Assembly: GCA_028095005.1 (NCBI GenBank)
Contig: CM051461.1
Span: 163,900,574-163,964,573, forward strand
Reading direction: 5' to 3'
DNA: 64,000 nucleotides
Source: Rhynchospora pubera
Lineage: Eukaryota; Streptophyta; Magnoliopsida; Poales; Cyperaceae
How positions within the stretch are numbered: position 1 is the first letter of the stretch; each line of letters starts with the position of its first letter. A model generated the notes under the pieces. The model was given only the letters and a program-made list of their open reading frames with translations. It had not been told where the DNA came from and did not search any database. The position numbers and the translations under genes are program-made. Of the stretch, positions 11,686-22,962 are shown in pieces.

Positions 11686-14040
11686 ATGACAGGATCAACT
11701 GGCTCCACTGGTACAACCACCGAGACTAACCCACCATGGAGCAGTCTTCAAGGCGTTGACACCAGTATTGTCAAACTCACTACCATTCTTCTCAATGGAC
11801 AGAATTTTCAACAGTGGGTTCATGCCATAACCATTGCACTTGAAGGAAGGGGATTACTCGAATTCATCACAGGGGAATTTCAAAAGCCAGATCAAGCAAC
11901 AAAACCAGCAGAATACAAACAATGGCGAAAGCTCGACTGTCAGGTTTTAACCCTCATCCAGAACTCTATTGAACCCAAAATTGGGGAAATTTTTTTTAAT
12001 CATAAAACATCAAAAGATCTCTGGGATGCAATCAATAAACATTATGGAAAAAGGAAAAATCATTCCCACATCTTCCACCTCAGGCAAAAAATCGGAAAAA
12101 TCACTCAAAATCAGAGACCAATCGTAGAATATGTCACTGACCTGAAGAGAGGTTGGGAAGAACTGAAATTGTATCAATTTCCTACCTCTGATCCAAATAT
12201 GCTCAAAGAAAGAGAGCACCAGCAAGTATATCAGTTTCTTGGGGGTCTCGATGACAGCTACGACGCCATCAGAGCTCAAATTCTCTTGTCAGCTGAGCTG
12301 CCGCACCCTGACGATGTCATGGCCACCGTTGAGGGGGAGGAAACCAGACGCCTTCTGATGGCGGCTAGCTCAGTCAACCAAGAGAAGACAGAAACTCAGG
12401 CCATGGTGGCTCGAAACCCTATGGCGGCTCGAAACCCTAACCCAAGAACTGGAAAGGGCACCGATTGGTGCGATAATTGTAAAAAGGAGGGACATCCAAG
12501 GGAGAAGTGTTGGTTCCTGCACCCTCATCTCAGACCCAAGTGGTGGAAAGAGAAGGTGGACGGAAAAGGTGGTGCAGCGGAGAACCCAAAGAAGAAAGAG
12601 AAGAGAGGATTTGGGGCTGTGCGCTATGGAGAAGACGAAGGGACTAAAATCCCTCGTATCGGGTCCGCAGCGGAGTCGGGCACGGGAGCTGGATCCGCTT
12701 CCTCTTCGACCCAAGTTGAGTTGGGCTCGATACTGGCCCAGCTAACCGAGCTTCTCAAGCCGAAAAAATCCTCAGGTTTATTTAATTTTATTGGGCCCAA
12801 TATTTTAAATTCTGTTGACAATGTTTCAAACCAAAATAGTCGTGAACCAGAACCGAACCATACTTATATCGTACCAAATAAAAGAACCAGTCAGTCAAAT
12901 AAACAAATATATACCTTTCTAGGTCATCATGAACATGAAAAATTAGATAATACTTGGATTTTAGATTCCGGTGCAACCAATCATATGACCGGAAACAAAA
13001 ATTTATTATTTGACTATCATGCCTTAGGAAATAACGATTATGTAATTGTGGCTAATGGTGACAAAATGAGAATTTGTGGATATGGTTCAATCAAAATTTT
13101 TTCTAAAGAAATTAAAAACGTTTTTTATGTAGAAAATTGTGCTTCAAACTTATTATCTATTTCAAAACTAGTCCTAGAATTAGATTGTGAAATTATTTTT
13201 TCCTCAAAAAATGTCTTTTTTCAGGATTTGAAATACATGACGAGGATTGGTGAGGGTTTCTTGTATAATGGGATCTATATTTTGAAAGAAAAGAATCTTA
13301 ATTTCCATACAAAAGCGGAAGATTTTGGACGACTCTGGCATAAGAGAATAGGACATCCTTCCGATAAAGTCTTGAAGCGTGTTTTTGATTTTCCAAATTT
13401 AGATTGTAGTAATTGTGATGTATGCAAATTAGCAAAACAAACTAGATTGCCTTTTCATGCTTCAAATTCTAAGAGTGGAAATTTTTTTGATCTTGTTCAT
13501 TCTGATGTGTGGGGACCCGCTCCCGTCGATTCGTTTAATGGTTTTAAATATTTTGTTATTTTTATAGAAGATTTATCAAGGGTTACTTGGCTTTATCTTT
13601 TGAAAAATAAAAGTGAAGTTTTCTCAAAATTTCAAGATTTTTTCAATATGGTTGAAAATCAATTTAATACTAGAATCAAGACCCTTAGAACCGACAACGG
13701 GACCGAATATGTGAATCATGTTTTCAAAAAATTTTTAAGCGAAAAAGGAATTTTACATCAAACAACTTGTGTTTATACTCCTCAACAAAATGGAACTTCC
13801 GAAAGAAAAAATCGTCATCTCCTTGAAGTAACTAGAGCTCTTCTTTTTCAAAATAATATTCCCAAAATTTTTTGGTCGGATGCCGTTCTCACCGCCACAT
13901 ATCTAATTAATAGACTTCCTAGTGTTATTTTAAATTTTAAAAGTCCTTTAGAAGTTTTATATAAAAAAAAATTAACCTTAATCATTTACGTGTTTTTGGT
14001 TGTACTTGCTATATTCATAAAATTAAATTGGACAAATTAG
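11686..14040 (+). CDS. Copia Gag-protease-integrase part of the polyprotein
   Basis: The open frame of 784 codons starts at the first ATG after the primer site. The copia Gag domain (UBN2-like) occupies about residues 40-230. A CCHC zinc knuckle follows at about 262-275 (CDNCKKEGHPREKC, pattern CX2CX4HX4C). The aspartic protease shows WILDSGATNHM at about 424. The integrase zinc region has LWHKRIGHPS and CDVCKLAKQTR, and the integrase core has DLVHSDVWGP, TDNGTEYVN and QQNGTSERKNRHLLE. The frame is lost at an A9 run (13963-13971); the last 20 or so residues are out-of-frame and homology moves to the next frame at 14028. The product is the capsid/nucleocapsid and the enzymes for cleavage and integration. 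Confidence 0.9.
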   Translation: MTGSTGSTGTTTETNPPWSSLQGVDTSIVKLTTILLNGQNFQQWVHAITIALEGRGLLEFITGEFQKPDQATKPAEYKQWRKLDCQVLTLIQNSIEPKIGEIFFNHKTSKDLWDAINKHYGKRKNHSHIFHLRQKIGKITQNQRPIVEYVTDLKRGWEELKLYQFPTSDPNMLKEREHQQVYQFLGGLDDSYDAIRAQILLSAELPHPDDVMATVEGEETRRLLMAASSVNQEKTETQAMVARNPMAARNPNPRTGKGTDWCDNCKKEGHPREKCWFLHPHLRPKWWKEKVDGKGGAAENPKKKEKRGFGAVRYGEDEGTKIPRIGSAAESGTGAGSASSSTQVELGSILAQLTELLKPKKSSGLFNFIGPNILNSVDNVSNQNSREPEPNHTYIVPNKRTSQSNKQIYTFLGHHEHEKLDNTWILDSGATNHMTGNKNLLFDYHALGNNDYVIVANGDKMRICGYGSIKIFSKEIKNVFYVENCASNLLSISKLVLELDCEIIFSSKNVFFQDLKYMTRIGEGFLYNGIYILKEKNLNFHTKAEDFGRLWHKRIGHPSDKVLKRVFDFPNLDCSNCDVCKLAKQTRLPFHASNSKSGNFFDLVHSDVWGPAPVDSFNGFKYFVIFIEDLSRVTWLYLLKNKSEVFSKFQDFFNMVENQFNTRIKTLRTDNGTEYVNHVFKKFLSEKGILHQTTCVYTPQQNGTSERKNRHLLEVTRALLFQNNIPKIFWSDAVLTATYLINRLPSVILNFKSPLEVLYKKKLTLIIYVFLVVLAIFIKLNWTN

Positions 14041-14939
14041 ATCATACTTCTATCAAGACAATTTTTCTTGGGTACTCTTCTGAAAAAAAAGGATATAAAT
14101 GTTATGATCCTAAGGAGAAAAAATTTTATATATCTAGAGACGTTATTTTTCTTGAAAATGAACCCTTTTTTCAAAAAAATGTTAATAAGGTTGATGACCA
14201 TATCTCCACAAGTGACTTTGTACTTCCTATTATTTCTAACCGAACAAGTGAGAAAGAAATCATAGTTCAAGCTCAAGAAGGAGAACATGAAGGTGAGAAT
14301 GGAAATGAAGTTGATGACACCATCCAAAATGAAGTCGAGGAAATAAATACAAGCTTGAATGAAGAAATACCTTTGAGGAGATCCACACGTCCTACTCAAC
14401 CACCAACAAGATTACGAGATTTCGTAACATATGAGGTTCAATATCCCATACAAAATTTTGTTTCTTATGATAACATAACTAATAAGCATCATGCTTTTTT
14501 AAGCACAATATCTCAAAATGAAGAACCAAAAAACTTTGAAGAAGCCATAAGCCAATCGGTATGGTGCAAGGCTATGAAAGAAGAACTTCAAGCCTTGGAA
14601 AAAAATAATACTTGGACCATAGTACCTTTACCTAAAAATAAAAAATCCGTTGGATGCAAATGGGTTTATAAAATTAAATATAATAGTGATGGTACCATAG
14701 AACGGTATAAGGCTAGATTGGTTGCTAAAGGCTATACCCAAACCTACGGCATTGATTACCAAGAGACCTTTGCTCCCGTCGCAAAAATGAATACCGTGAG
14801 GATTTTACTTTCAATCGCGGTGAATAATGGTTGGAAATTGTACCAAATGGATGTGAAAAATGCCTTTCTTCAAGGAACTCTTGAAGAAGAGGTTTACATG
14901 ACTCTTCCACCGGGTCATATAAAAGAAAAAAAATACTAA
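14028..14939 (+). pseudogene. Copia polyprotein: integrase C-terminus and N-terminal RT
   Basis: This frame continues the polyprotein after the first shift. It begins inside the post-integrase linker (IFLGYSSEKKGYKCYDP) and runs through an acidic linker to the reverse transcriptase, with KWVYKIKYNSDG, RLVAKGYTQTYGIDYQETFAP and QMDVKNAFLQG. It ends early where an A8 run (14926-14933) shifts the frame. Its first ATG is internal, not a true start. The fragment at 14940-15108 in the next frame carries the RT segment RLKKSIYGLKQSPKAW. Confidence 0.85.
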
Positions 14940-15108
14940 CCTCGTTTGTAGGTTAAAAAAATCAATCTACGGACTTAAACAATCTCCAAAAGCATGGTAT
15001 GGAAAACTATCTCACTATTTATTTTCTTGTGGTTTTAAAGTAAGTTATTCCGATATATCTCTTTTCTCTAAACATGAAAATAATGATACTACCGTTGTTC
15101 TTGTTTAT

Positions 15109-16086
15109 GTGGATGACATAATTATTACTGGAAATAATTTAGAAAAAATTAATGGTGTTAAAAAACAATTGAGAGAAAAATTTGAAATTAAAGATCTTGG
15201 TGTACTTAAATATTTTTTAGGAATTGAAATAGCTCATTCAACCAAAGGTTTATTCATTTGCCAAAGAAAATATACCTTAGATCTTTTGAAAGAAACCGGT
15301 AAACTAGGATCTAAGCCGGCCTCTACCCCAATTGATAGCAACACCAAACTAAATCCCGAAGATGGTGACCCGTTGGAAAACATAAACCAATTCCAACGAC
15401 TTGTAGGAAAATTGATATACTTAACGGTAACTAGGCCGGACATATCTTATGCGGTGAGCCAAATTAGTAAGTTTATGCATGCCCCAAGAAAACCACATTT
15501 AGATGCAATTGATAGAATTTTAAGATATCTTAAAAAATCACCCGGAAAGGGTATATGGATGAAAAATAATAAATCTAACAATGTGTGTGGCTATTCCGAT
15601 GCAGACTGGGCCGGGAGCTTCGATAGAAAATCGACAACTGGCTATTGCACGTTTGTAGGCGGAAATTTAGTCACATGGAAAAGCAAGAAACAAAATGTCG
15701 TGGCACGATCAAGTGCGGAAGCGGAATATCGTGCCATGGCGTCCACCGCATGCGAGCTCACTTGGATCAAGCAAGTGCTTAAAGACTTGCATATTGGAAT
15801 ACATAAGCCAATGAAGATGTATTGCGATAACAACTCGGCACGACACATCGCTTCAAATCCGGTGTTTCATGAAAGAACCAAACACATCGAAGTTGATTGT
15901 CATTACATAAGAGAGAAGGTGCAAGCAAAAGAAATCGAGACTCCATATGTGAAAAGTGAGGACCAATTGGCCGACATCTTCACTAAAGGACTCATTCCGA
16001 AAGTTTTTGAAAATATAGTTAGCAAGCTAGGATTAATAGACATCTATAATCCTAGTTTGAGGGGGAGTGTTGAGAATAAAAAATAA
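15109..16086 (+). pseudogene. Copia polyprotein: RT C-terminus and RNase H
   Basis: This is the final polyprotein segment, in the same frame as 11686-14040. The catalytic YVDD box spans the annotated start (frame open from about 14940). RT thumb motifs follow (KDLGVLKYFLGIE, LVGKLIYLTVTRPDISYAV), then RNase H (GYSDADWAG, SSAEAEYRAMA, CDNNSARHIASNPVFHERTKHI, LADIFTKGL). The stop lies 17 bases inside the 3' LTR, as often seen in short-LTR copia elements. No internal stops are visible apart from the two homopolymer shifts upstream. Confidence 0.88.
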
Positions 16087-16266
16087 ATAAGGGCAAAATT
16101 GTAATTTAGGAAATAATAGACTGTAGGATAGACTGTAGGCTAACGTTACTTGTAACGGTAAAATAAAGATAGCTATAAATATCCCTTGTATTCAACCGTT
16201 GTAAACATAACAAATATCAATAAAAGATAACAAAAATACAATACTCATACAATCTGTTTCTTTTCA
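16068..16266 (+). repeat. 3' LTR of the copia element
   Basis: The 199-bp repeat starts TGTTGAGAAT just after the purine tract GGGGGAG and ends CTTTTCA. The target duplication CGGAG follows. Confidence 0.95.
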
Positions 16267-16271
16267 CGGAG

Positions 16272-16952
16272 TCGCACATGGATAATTTTGCAAACAGCAA
16301 CGTGACTTTCTCTGCCGATCTGACCGATCCAAACTGCCTGATAATGGTGTTTCTTCGGAGATGTGGGAGAATTTTCTGTTGCCGGGTCGGGGACCCATGC
16401 TGGACAAAGGTTGACTTCTCTCGGGTCTGTCCGTATACTGATGAATCCGTTATTACAGGGTTGCTAGATGTGACGTACTACAACGGACAGTTCTATTTGC
16501 TGTATAAGAAGGGACTGACTACTATTGATCAGTCGAACAACATTTTTATTTGGGTAAGTCGTCAATTTGACTTCATGTGTTCTCCGGAAGGGAAATCTGG
16601 GGTTTATTTGGCTGATGTCTATCCTAAGGAAAAGTTCAAGTTGTATGAGGTGGATGAGCAGTCAAAAAAGATGAAGACAATCACCAACACAAGGGGCATG
16701 ACCATTTTCTACGGGGATAACTACCCCTGCCTGGCTGTCTACAGTGATGACTGGGACTCGCTTCATGGGAAATCTGTGAACATGGATTACAAGTATAAAT
16801 CATACGTACGGAAACGTGTGGTTAGATCACATCATGGCACCTATCCTTCCAAGCAAACTTGCAGAAACGTGCAGTTGGTGCGTGACCTTGGTACAGATCC
16901 ACGAGTTCAGAAAGCCAAACCAGCTATGTTGTTTCAGCCAAACTTTGTTTAG
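16272..16952 (+). pseudogene. F-box/DUF295 gene, 3' part, downstream of the copia element
   Basis: This is the C-terminal 226 residues of the interrupted F-box gene, in the same phase as 10919-11419 once one target-duplication copy and the element are discounted. It contains the DUF295-type body: alternating beta-rich segments such as CWTKVDFSRVCPYTDE, DVTYYNGQFYLLYKKG and LADVYPKEKFKLYEVDEQ. The C-terminus is basic and the stop is natural. No inactivating change is visible in this half. It may be transcribed from the LTR, but without the F-box such a product could not dock to SKP1. Confidence 0.8.
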
Positions 16953-19900
16953 CTATCCACCAAGGATGCTACCACAGTATGCATTTTAGGTTGAAAAATT
17001 TATTCTCTTTTGGTTCCTAAGTTCAGCTAATATCTGTTGAAAAATAGTTCCCTAGGAAGTACTTTTGAGTTGTTTCTTAGGTGCTCTATTATCGGAGTTT
17101 TGACTAATTCTTGGATTTTGGTGCTTATTAATTTTTTTTTTCATGTCTTACCTCAAATGTTTAGTAGCAATTACATACAATAATATTTGCTGTGCTCAAT
17201 GTGAGATGTTTTATAGTCTTTAACTACGATGGTTGTGCAGAATATATCTGCTAATTTTGAGTTATTAATTGTGGATCTGGGGACCAGCACGTGCTTAATT
17301 GTGCCTGCCTCTAATCCCATCTTGAAGGTTTGATCTGAGTGCACTTTTTGGTTTGCATTCTGGTTCCAACAATAACTGTGATTTTGAATATTTCAGCACT
17401 TGATCGTATGAATCAATAAATTTTCTTGTTTCCAAAAAAAGGCCAGGTAGAATGGTGTGTTTTTCTTTGTATCAAGTCTATAGACAGTCTGATGGTCCTT
17501 GTAAATATTCTGACCTGGAGAAAATCTAACCAATTGCCATTGGTTGGAAGGGATTTGTGTGTGTGTGTGTGTTGGGGGGGATGGGGTTGGATTTGCCAAG
17601 TTATTGTGTTTGGATTCCATTTTGACATCAGGGTTAATTGGACTGCGAGGGCAACCATTTCCCTGTGAATTTTCTCTCAGTGCCAATATTTGTCCTTCCG
17701 GATTCATGTTATAGAGGAAGGAAATATGTTGGCGCTAAATCTTTAGACAAAGATGACAGTCATGCGCTTTGTTCCTACCATCCTTACAGAATCTGTCTTC
17801 GTCCATATATTCCCAATAACCAAGTAATGCCGCTTGCAAGTTGGTGGTTTGGCTTGGCATTGGCAGCTTGCAATTGTACGTTTCGGCAACTAATTTCCTA
17901 GCAACCTCTACTGGTAGGCTTGATACTTCCAGATAATATTATTTACTCTGAGTGCTAAGTAGTCACAGCTTAAATGTTCATCAATGCTTCTGCCGTGCTT
18001 TTGAAAGTTAAATGCTCAAAATTTCTAAAAACTATTGTCAATTTCTATACAATCTGTGCTTGGTAGGTAACTGTACAAACAGTGCTTTTATATCAAGTCA
18101 TTTTTTTCATTAGTTGGTAACTACAGCCTTGGCCAGGTGAATCTGCATACTGGCAAATTTGACACATAGTCAGTCAGTGATCAGATTAACTATGCATGAT
18201 TGATACATGTCAACACCTATTACTATTAGGAATGTTTATGTTTATCTTATATCTGGTCTCTTTTGTGGTTACAAAAAAATTGACATAGACGCTTGCTATT
18301 ATTTTGCTAAGCTGCAATAAAGTTTGACCAATGATTAGTTTAAATAATACAAGTTTACATGCATTTTTTTTTCTTTTTTTGTTCTTTTCAAGCTCTGAAT
18401 GCATCTACTAATTTTAGATAAAATAATTTGGGTTTAATTGTTCCAGGGGCAATATTGAAATTTTGTTCTTTATGTCAAATTGGTGCTTGATTACATTAAC
18501 TTGTTTTTTTGGAAGAAATGATCAAATTCCTTTGTTGTCTTTTGAAATAGACATTATTCAAAATATTGTTAATTACAAAGTGTACATGGAGTAATGTTAC
18601 TTTCAAGAATTCCATAATATTTATTTTCTCTGGTTATGTGTTACAGAAGCACTGACCTTTTTTAACATACCGTCTTGTGCAATGTCCCCATAGCTGGTGG
18701 TACAGCCATCGGCACTGCCAGTAAAGTTGGAACTAAGGGAAAAACTGGAACAAGTAAAGAAAAAAAAAAAAAGGTGTTTTGTTCATTTTCCTAGCATTTT
18801 TTTAAAAAAAAATTACATTGCATCATCATTCATTTCTTGCATGCATATCTAAATATCAGATATAAGCTAATAATTCTTTGTTTTCTTTTCCCTTCTGGAA
18901 ATAGACTTACTGATAACTATCTTTTTGTGGCTACTGAAATCACAGGTAGGTTTCTGACAATTCTCCAGTTATTCATTCATTTCCTGTATTAATTGTTTTC
19001 TTTATTGGTTATAAATGTTCAGTATAATTACAAGCAAACATGCTGTCATGTTTGTTGGATAGGCTCAGATTAGCTGAAACTGCAGATTTACTGATCAATA
19101 CATTTTTCGGAATAAAATCCAATGACCAACCTGCCATGTGTATTAGCGCCATGTAACTGATGTTTTTTTTGTTGTAATTTGTTAGCATCTCCTTTTCTGT
19201 GATAATTTTTTATTGTTCTTTCTGTGATAATGGTTTCGAACGAAGGTGAGTGGTTTTTGTGCGTTTGAAACTAGTATTGGTTTTGATGATTATGCTCATC
19301 ACTGGTTAGAATATTTATCTTTTTATTTATACTTTATCCAATATTCATTCTATTATTAAGTACCAGTACACTCCTAGATACTGTTTCATTTTATAATCAG
19401 AGCACAGGTGGGTTTATAGGCTAACAAAATTTCATTGACACAAAAGCATATTAAAAAAGCAAAATTAGATATTCTGTATAATAAGTTGTCATCCAAACAA
19501 GAACTCGTTGAGCTTGTACATAGCATTCCGTACTCCAGGGGCATATTAGTCAATTATGCTCATTCAATTTTATTTTACCTTCCTTATTTTGTACGTTATC
19601 ATCCAAACAAAGAAAAGAAAGTGAAGGAATTTTGTGTTCCATCCCATTCATTAATCATCCATATTGATTTGGCACTTCCATTTGCAGCACAAACCTATTC
19701 CATTTCCTGAATTGTGCTTAATGAAGCAAAATAATGATCCATATAATATTAACTTGTCACTTGTCACATTATTAAACTATCAGACCCATGCATCAACACT
19801 TCAGCAAAAGAAAGTTTAAAAATTAGCAAACTTAATCGAGCACATGACCAGAAAAGCTTGTTTATAAATCAAACAGTGAAATTTCATCAGACCAAACATA

Positions 19901-22231
19901 AAATCCCTTTATACGGAAAGAATAATATCTGAAGCAAATTCTTATTCCAACATCCCATGCCATAATAAAAAGATCTTTGGACAGGCATACTGTCAAACGC
20001 TGATTTTGGATAAATATGTTTTTTTTTTTAAAAAAATAAAAGTTATATTCTTTTATGTCGTCAGGTACTAGAATCCGCTTCTAAACTTAAAAACACAAAA
20101 CGAAAAAGGAAAACATATATTTTTGTAAATTCTTGTTTGTGTCATTTACTTCTCTATGCTTTTAATTAGCACAAATACAACTATACAAGAGGGAACAGAT
20201 AAAAAAGAAAGCCCATTCCTTCATCTGTTGGGTTCGGCCTTTCTACAGCTGGGGAGCAGAGACGATGCACATTGACATTGGACTGACTCTTAAGTGTTTG
20301 ATTTCCGAATTGAGCGTCTGATTAGCTAATTGCACCTATCAAATCCGTTTATTTGAATTAAGTTCAATAATATGACTGTTTAAAGACCCATTGGACACAA
20401 ATTGCTTCAGGCAGTCAGGCTTTCAGCTGGCATCAAATTTCTTATCACCATTCTGCACACACTATCAGGACTATTGGAAATCCCTGACATATTTGCAGTT
20501 CCTAATATAAGTAAAACCGTGCAAATCGTGCAGAAATAAAGTCTCTGAAAATTTAATGATTGGAGATGTAGTCGTCAGGCATGATCTAAAGTTAAACCAT
20601 GTAAAGGTCATAATCCGCATCTAAACCATGTAAAAGTCATAATCCGTGCTTTTTGGTTCTGTGAAAACTGAAAAGATGTAACTAAATTGAAAAGGAAAAA
20701 GCAGAAGCTTCCTTGGTATAACTACTTTTCTCTCTACTTTCACTTTTTTTTACTTTTGCATTGACTTTCATTTTCTTTGTTTGTGATTTCTAACTAGCTA
20801 CTTTTCTCTTCTTTTTCCGTTGGATTCATTTTTCTCTTCTATGTTTGTGATATCTTATATTTAACTTTAGATTTGGAGTCTCCTTAGCATGATTAGAGCA
20901 AGTTAGCTAGAAGCTACAATTGGGACTATTCTCATTTGCCAATCAATCACGCCGACGCAAGAACTGGGTGGGCTCTATTATTGGTTTTTCTGCTGGAGTA
21001 TTAAATGAAGTAATAAAGACAATAATAGTGATTCAACAAAGCCATATTCTTTTTGGAATTCACATTTCCTTTCAATGGTTCAGAGTAACTCAACATATTT
21101 ACGCAACAAACGAGAGAAAATTCTGATTTAACTCACTCTTATGAGTATTGTTTTTTTCTTAAAGAAAATGTTGGCAAAAAGCCACCAGCTTTCTATTAAT
21201 CAAACTTTCAGTGAGTGATTTAATTACTGGTTTATGGAATTTCATATTCTCCGATTTTTATGGACAACAGTCAGAAGCAATAAAAAAGTTTTTCAGTTGG
21301 GAGCAATATTTAAAGTTTTAAACCATCTTCATCTACTTTTTCTACATTTTTCGCTCTCTCTCTTCTTTTTTCTTTTTCTTTTTTACAATTGTGCTACTTG
21401 GTTCGTTGAATGTTTCTTTAACTACTTAATATAAATTTACCTTATTATAAAATATTCTTGGCCCTGTCTATCGAGTGAATCACATGTTAAGGTCTGATTA
21501 GGAGTTCCTTTATGTTATTTGACTAAAAAAAAAATCTAGGCTTGTGCAATGCTACATATTGGCATGAAAATAAATAAATAAAATATTATAATAATAATAA
21601 AGAAGTTTGTTGGAAAAAAAAATGTTCTAGTAATTATTAGCGCAGTTGAAATGAAATGTTTTTTTAGTCTGCCACGGCGGAAGTCCTCAACTGAAAAAAA
21701 TCATGGGCTGACATATCAAGGCCTGATTTTCAAAATTCATTTTTCTTATTTTTTAAATTTTGACAATTTCAAAACTAGCTTTTGGTCTAGTAAAAAAAAG
21801 CGACAAATCTTCATTAGTGGATTCGAAACCCAGCTGAGAATTTTTTGCGACATTTAGTTTCTAAATAATTTAGAAAACTTGTCCGTGAAAAAAAATTGTC
21901 AATTCGATTCTCAAGCGCTAATCCTGAACTTCCATCAATTTCGCAAAACAACAATTTTACCTATACAAGTTTACCTATCCAACTTGTCATAGACCGTTGG
22001 ATGGAAAATATGGTATACTGATGTGATGTTTAACGCTTATTAAAGCACAATTAAGGCGTTCTTTAACAAAAATGTTCGTGTTTGACCAAGACTTAGGAAA
22101 GATAAATTTCATGTGCAATAATTTAAACTTTCAATCGCTGAAGCGGGTCAACGAACTGGGATGAGATCATTTAAAGCCAATAAGAAAACATGATATTAAA
22201 AAAAATAAAAATAAATAAATAAAACAAGAAT
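16953..22231. other. Gene-free spacer downstream of the F-box gene
   Basis: The first few hundred bases are probably the 3' UTR and flank of the F-box gene. No convincing exon is visible further on; frames near 17.6 kb and 19.4 kb lack an ATG start or family resemblance. A TG repeat (17556-17572) and a short tandem repeat with the phrase CATAATCCG (20593-20646) are present. Confidence 0.5.
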
Positions 22232-22390
22232 GCCTTCGTTTGAATGCGTTGAGAAGAAATAGGAAAAATAAAGAAAGGAAGAAAAAAGAATTATAAACAA
22301 TTCAAACTCTTCACAAAGTTACACATTTTCCAATACTTCTTCCCATTTTTTCCCTTCTTCCTTCTTCCCACACCTATCCAAACGGAACCG
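22232..22390 (+). mobile_element. MITE copy B (CCGTTTGGAT-type inverted repeats)
   Basis: It has the same core as copy C (AACTCTTCACAAAGTTACAC, then a TTCTTCCC-rich tract) and the same right end (CCTATCCAAACGGAACC). The left end is more diverged (CCTTCGTTTGAATGCG). Confidence 0.65.
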
Positions 22391-22591
22391 ATAAGAATAT
22401 ACATGTGGCTCCCAAACAAACTCGTTGCATGGATATTGTAACGTTGTAAGTATGACATTTGGCAGCAAATTAGGAATTAACTGACGATCTTTATCAATTC
22501 CCGTCGTATTAATAAATGTAGAAAAGTACGTTTGAGGGATTTTTTTTTTCCCCTATCATCTTCAATTGTCATACAATGTAGGTAAATTGTA

Positions 22592-22609
22592 GGGGGGGGG
22601 GGGGGGGGG
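22592..22609 (+). repeat. Homopolymer of 18 G
   Basis: An uninterrupted G run in AT-rich DNA; a potential G-quadruplex and a site where read length is unreliable. Confidence 0.85.
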
Positions 22610-22962
22610 CTTAGCTATTATTTCGCCATCAACTCAAATTTTCAATTACCTTATTGTTATTTCAAACTATGTACTCCTGAATACTAATCTGCTGTTGCGC
22701 TACAAGTTTTGTAGTGTACTAAAAGACAAATTTTTTTTTTAAATCCTGATTAATAAGTAGCCCCTAAATGTGTACCCATATAATCCATGTTATTAGTTTA
22801 TAGTTTGATGTTTTCTGTCTAGCTTTAGCAAAACCTCACCTCATCGTGTTTTTTCGTGATCTTCCCTCTCTTTAGGTACTGTACGGCAGGATGGTTCTTT
22901 TGGTTGAACTAAAATTTTTCAAGAAATTTTTCATACCATAAACTATTATCCTTAGTTATTTC

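Larger units (their letters stand above)
11420..16266 (+). mobile_element. Ty1/copia LTR retrotransposon, recent insertion
   Basis: The 4.85 kb element has 198- and 199-bp LTRs, a primer binding site, a gag-pol region in copia order (Gag, protease, integrase, RT, RNase H) and a purine tract (GGGGGAG) just before the 3' LTR. It is flanked by the 5-bp target duplication CGGAG (11415-11419 and 16267-16271). The LTRs differ by two substitutions and one 1-bp indel by eye, so the insertion is young, probably under about one million years at usual plant substitution rates. The coding region is interrupted by two frameshifts, both in A homopolymers. Confidence 0.95.

Noticed and set aside
17638..17901. 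87-codon frame downstream of the F-box gene
   Set aside because: It begins at TTG, has no family resemblance and no splice context; probably 3' flank.
19435..19710. 91-codon frame
   Set aside because: It begins at a non-ATG codon in repeat-like AT-rich DNA, with no recognised domain.
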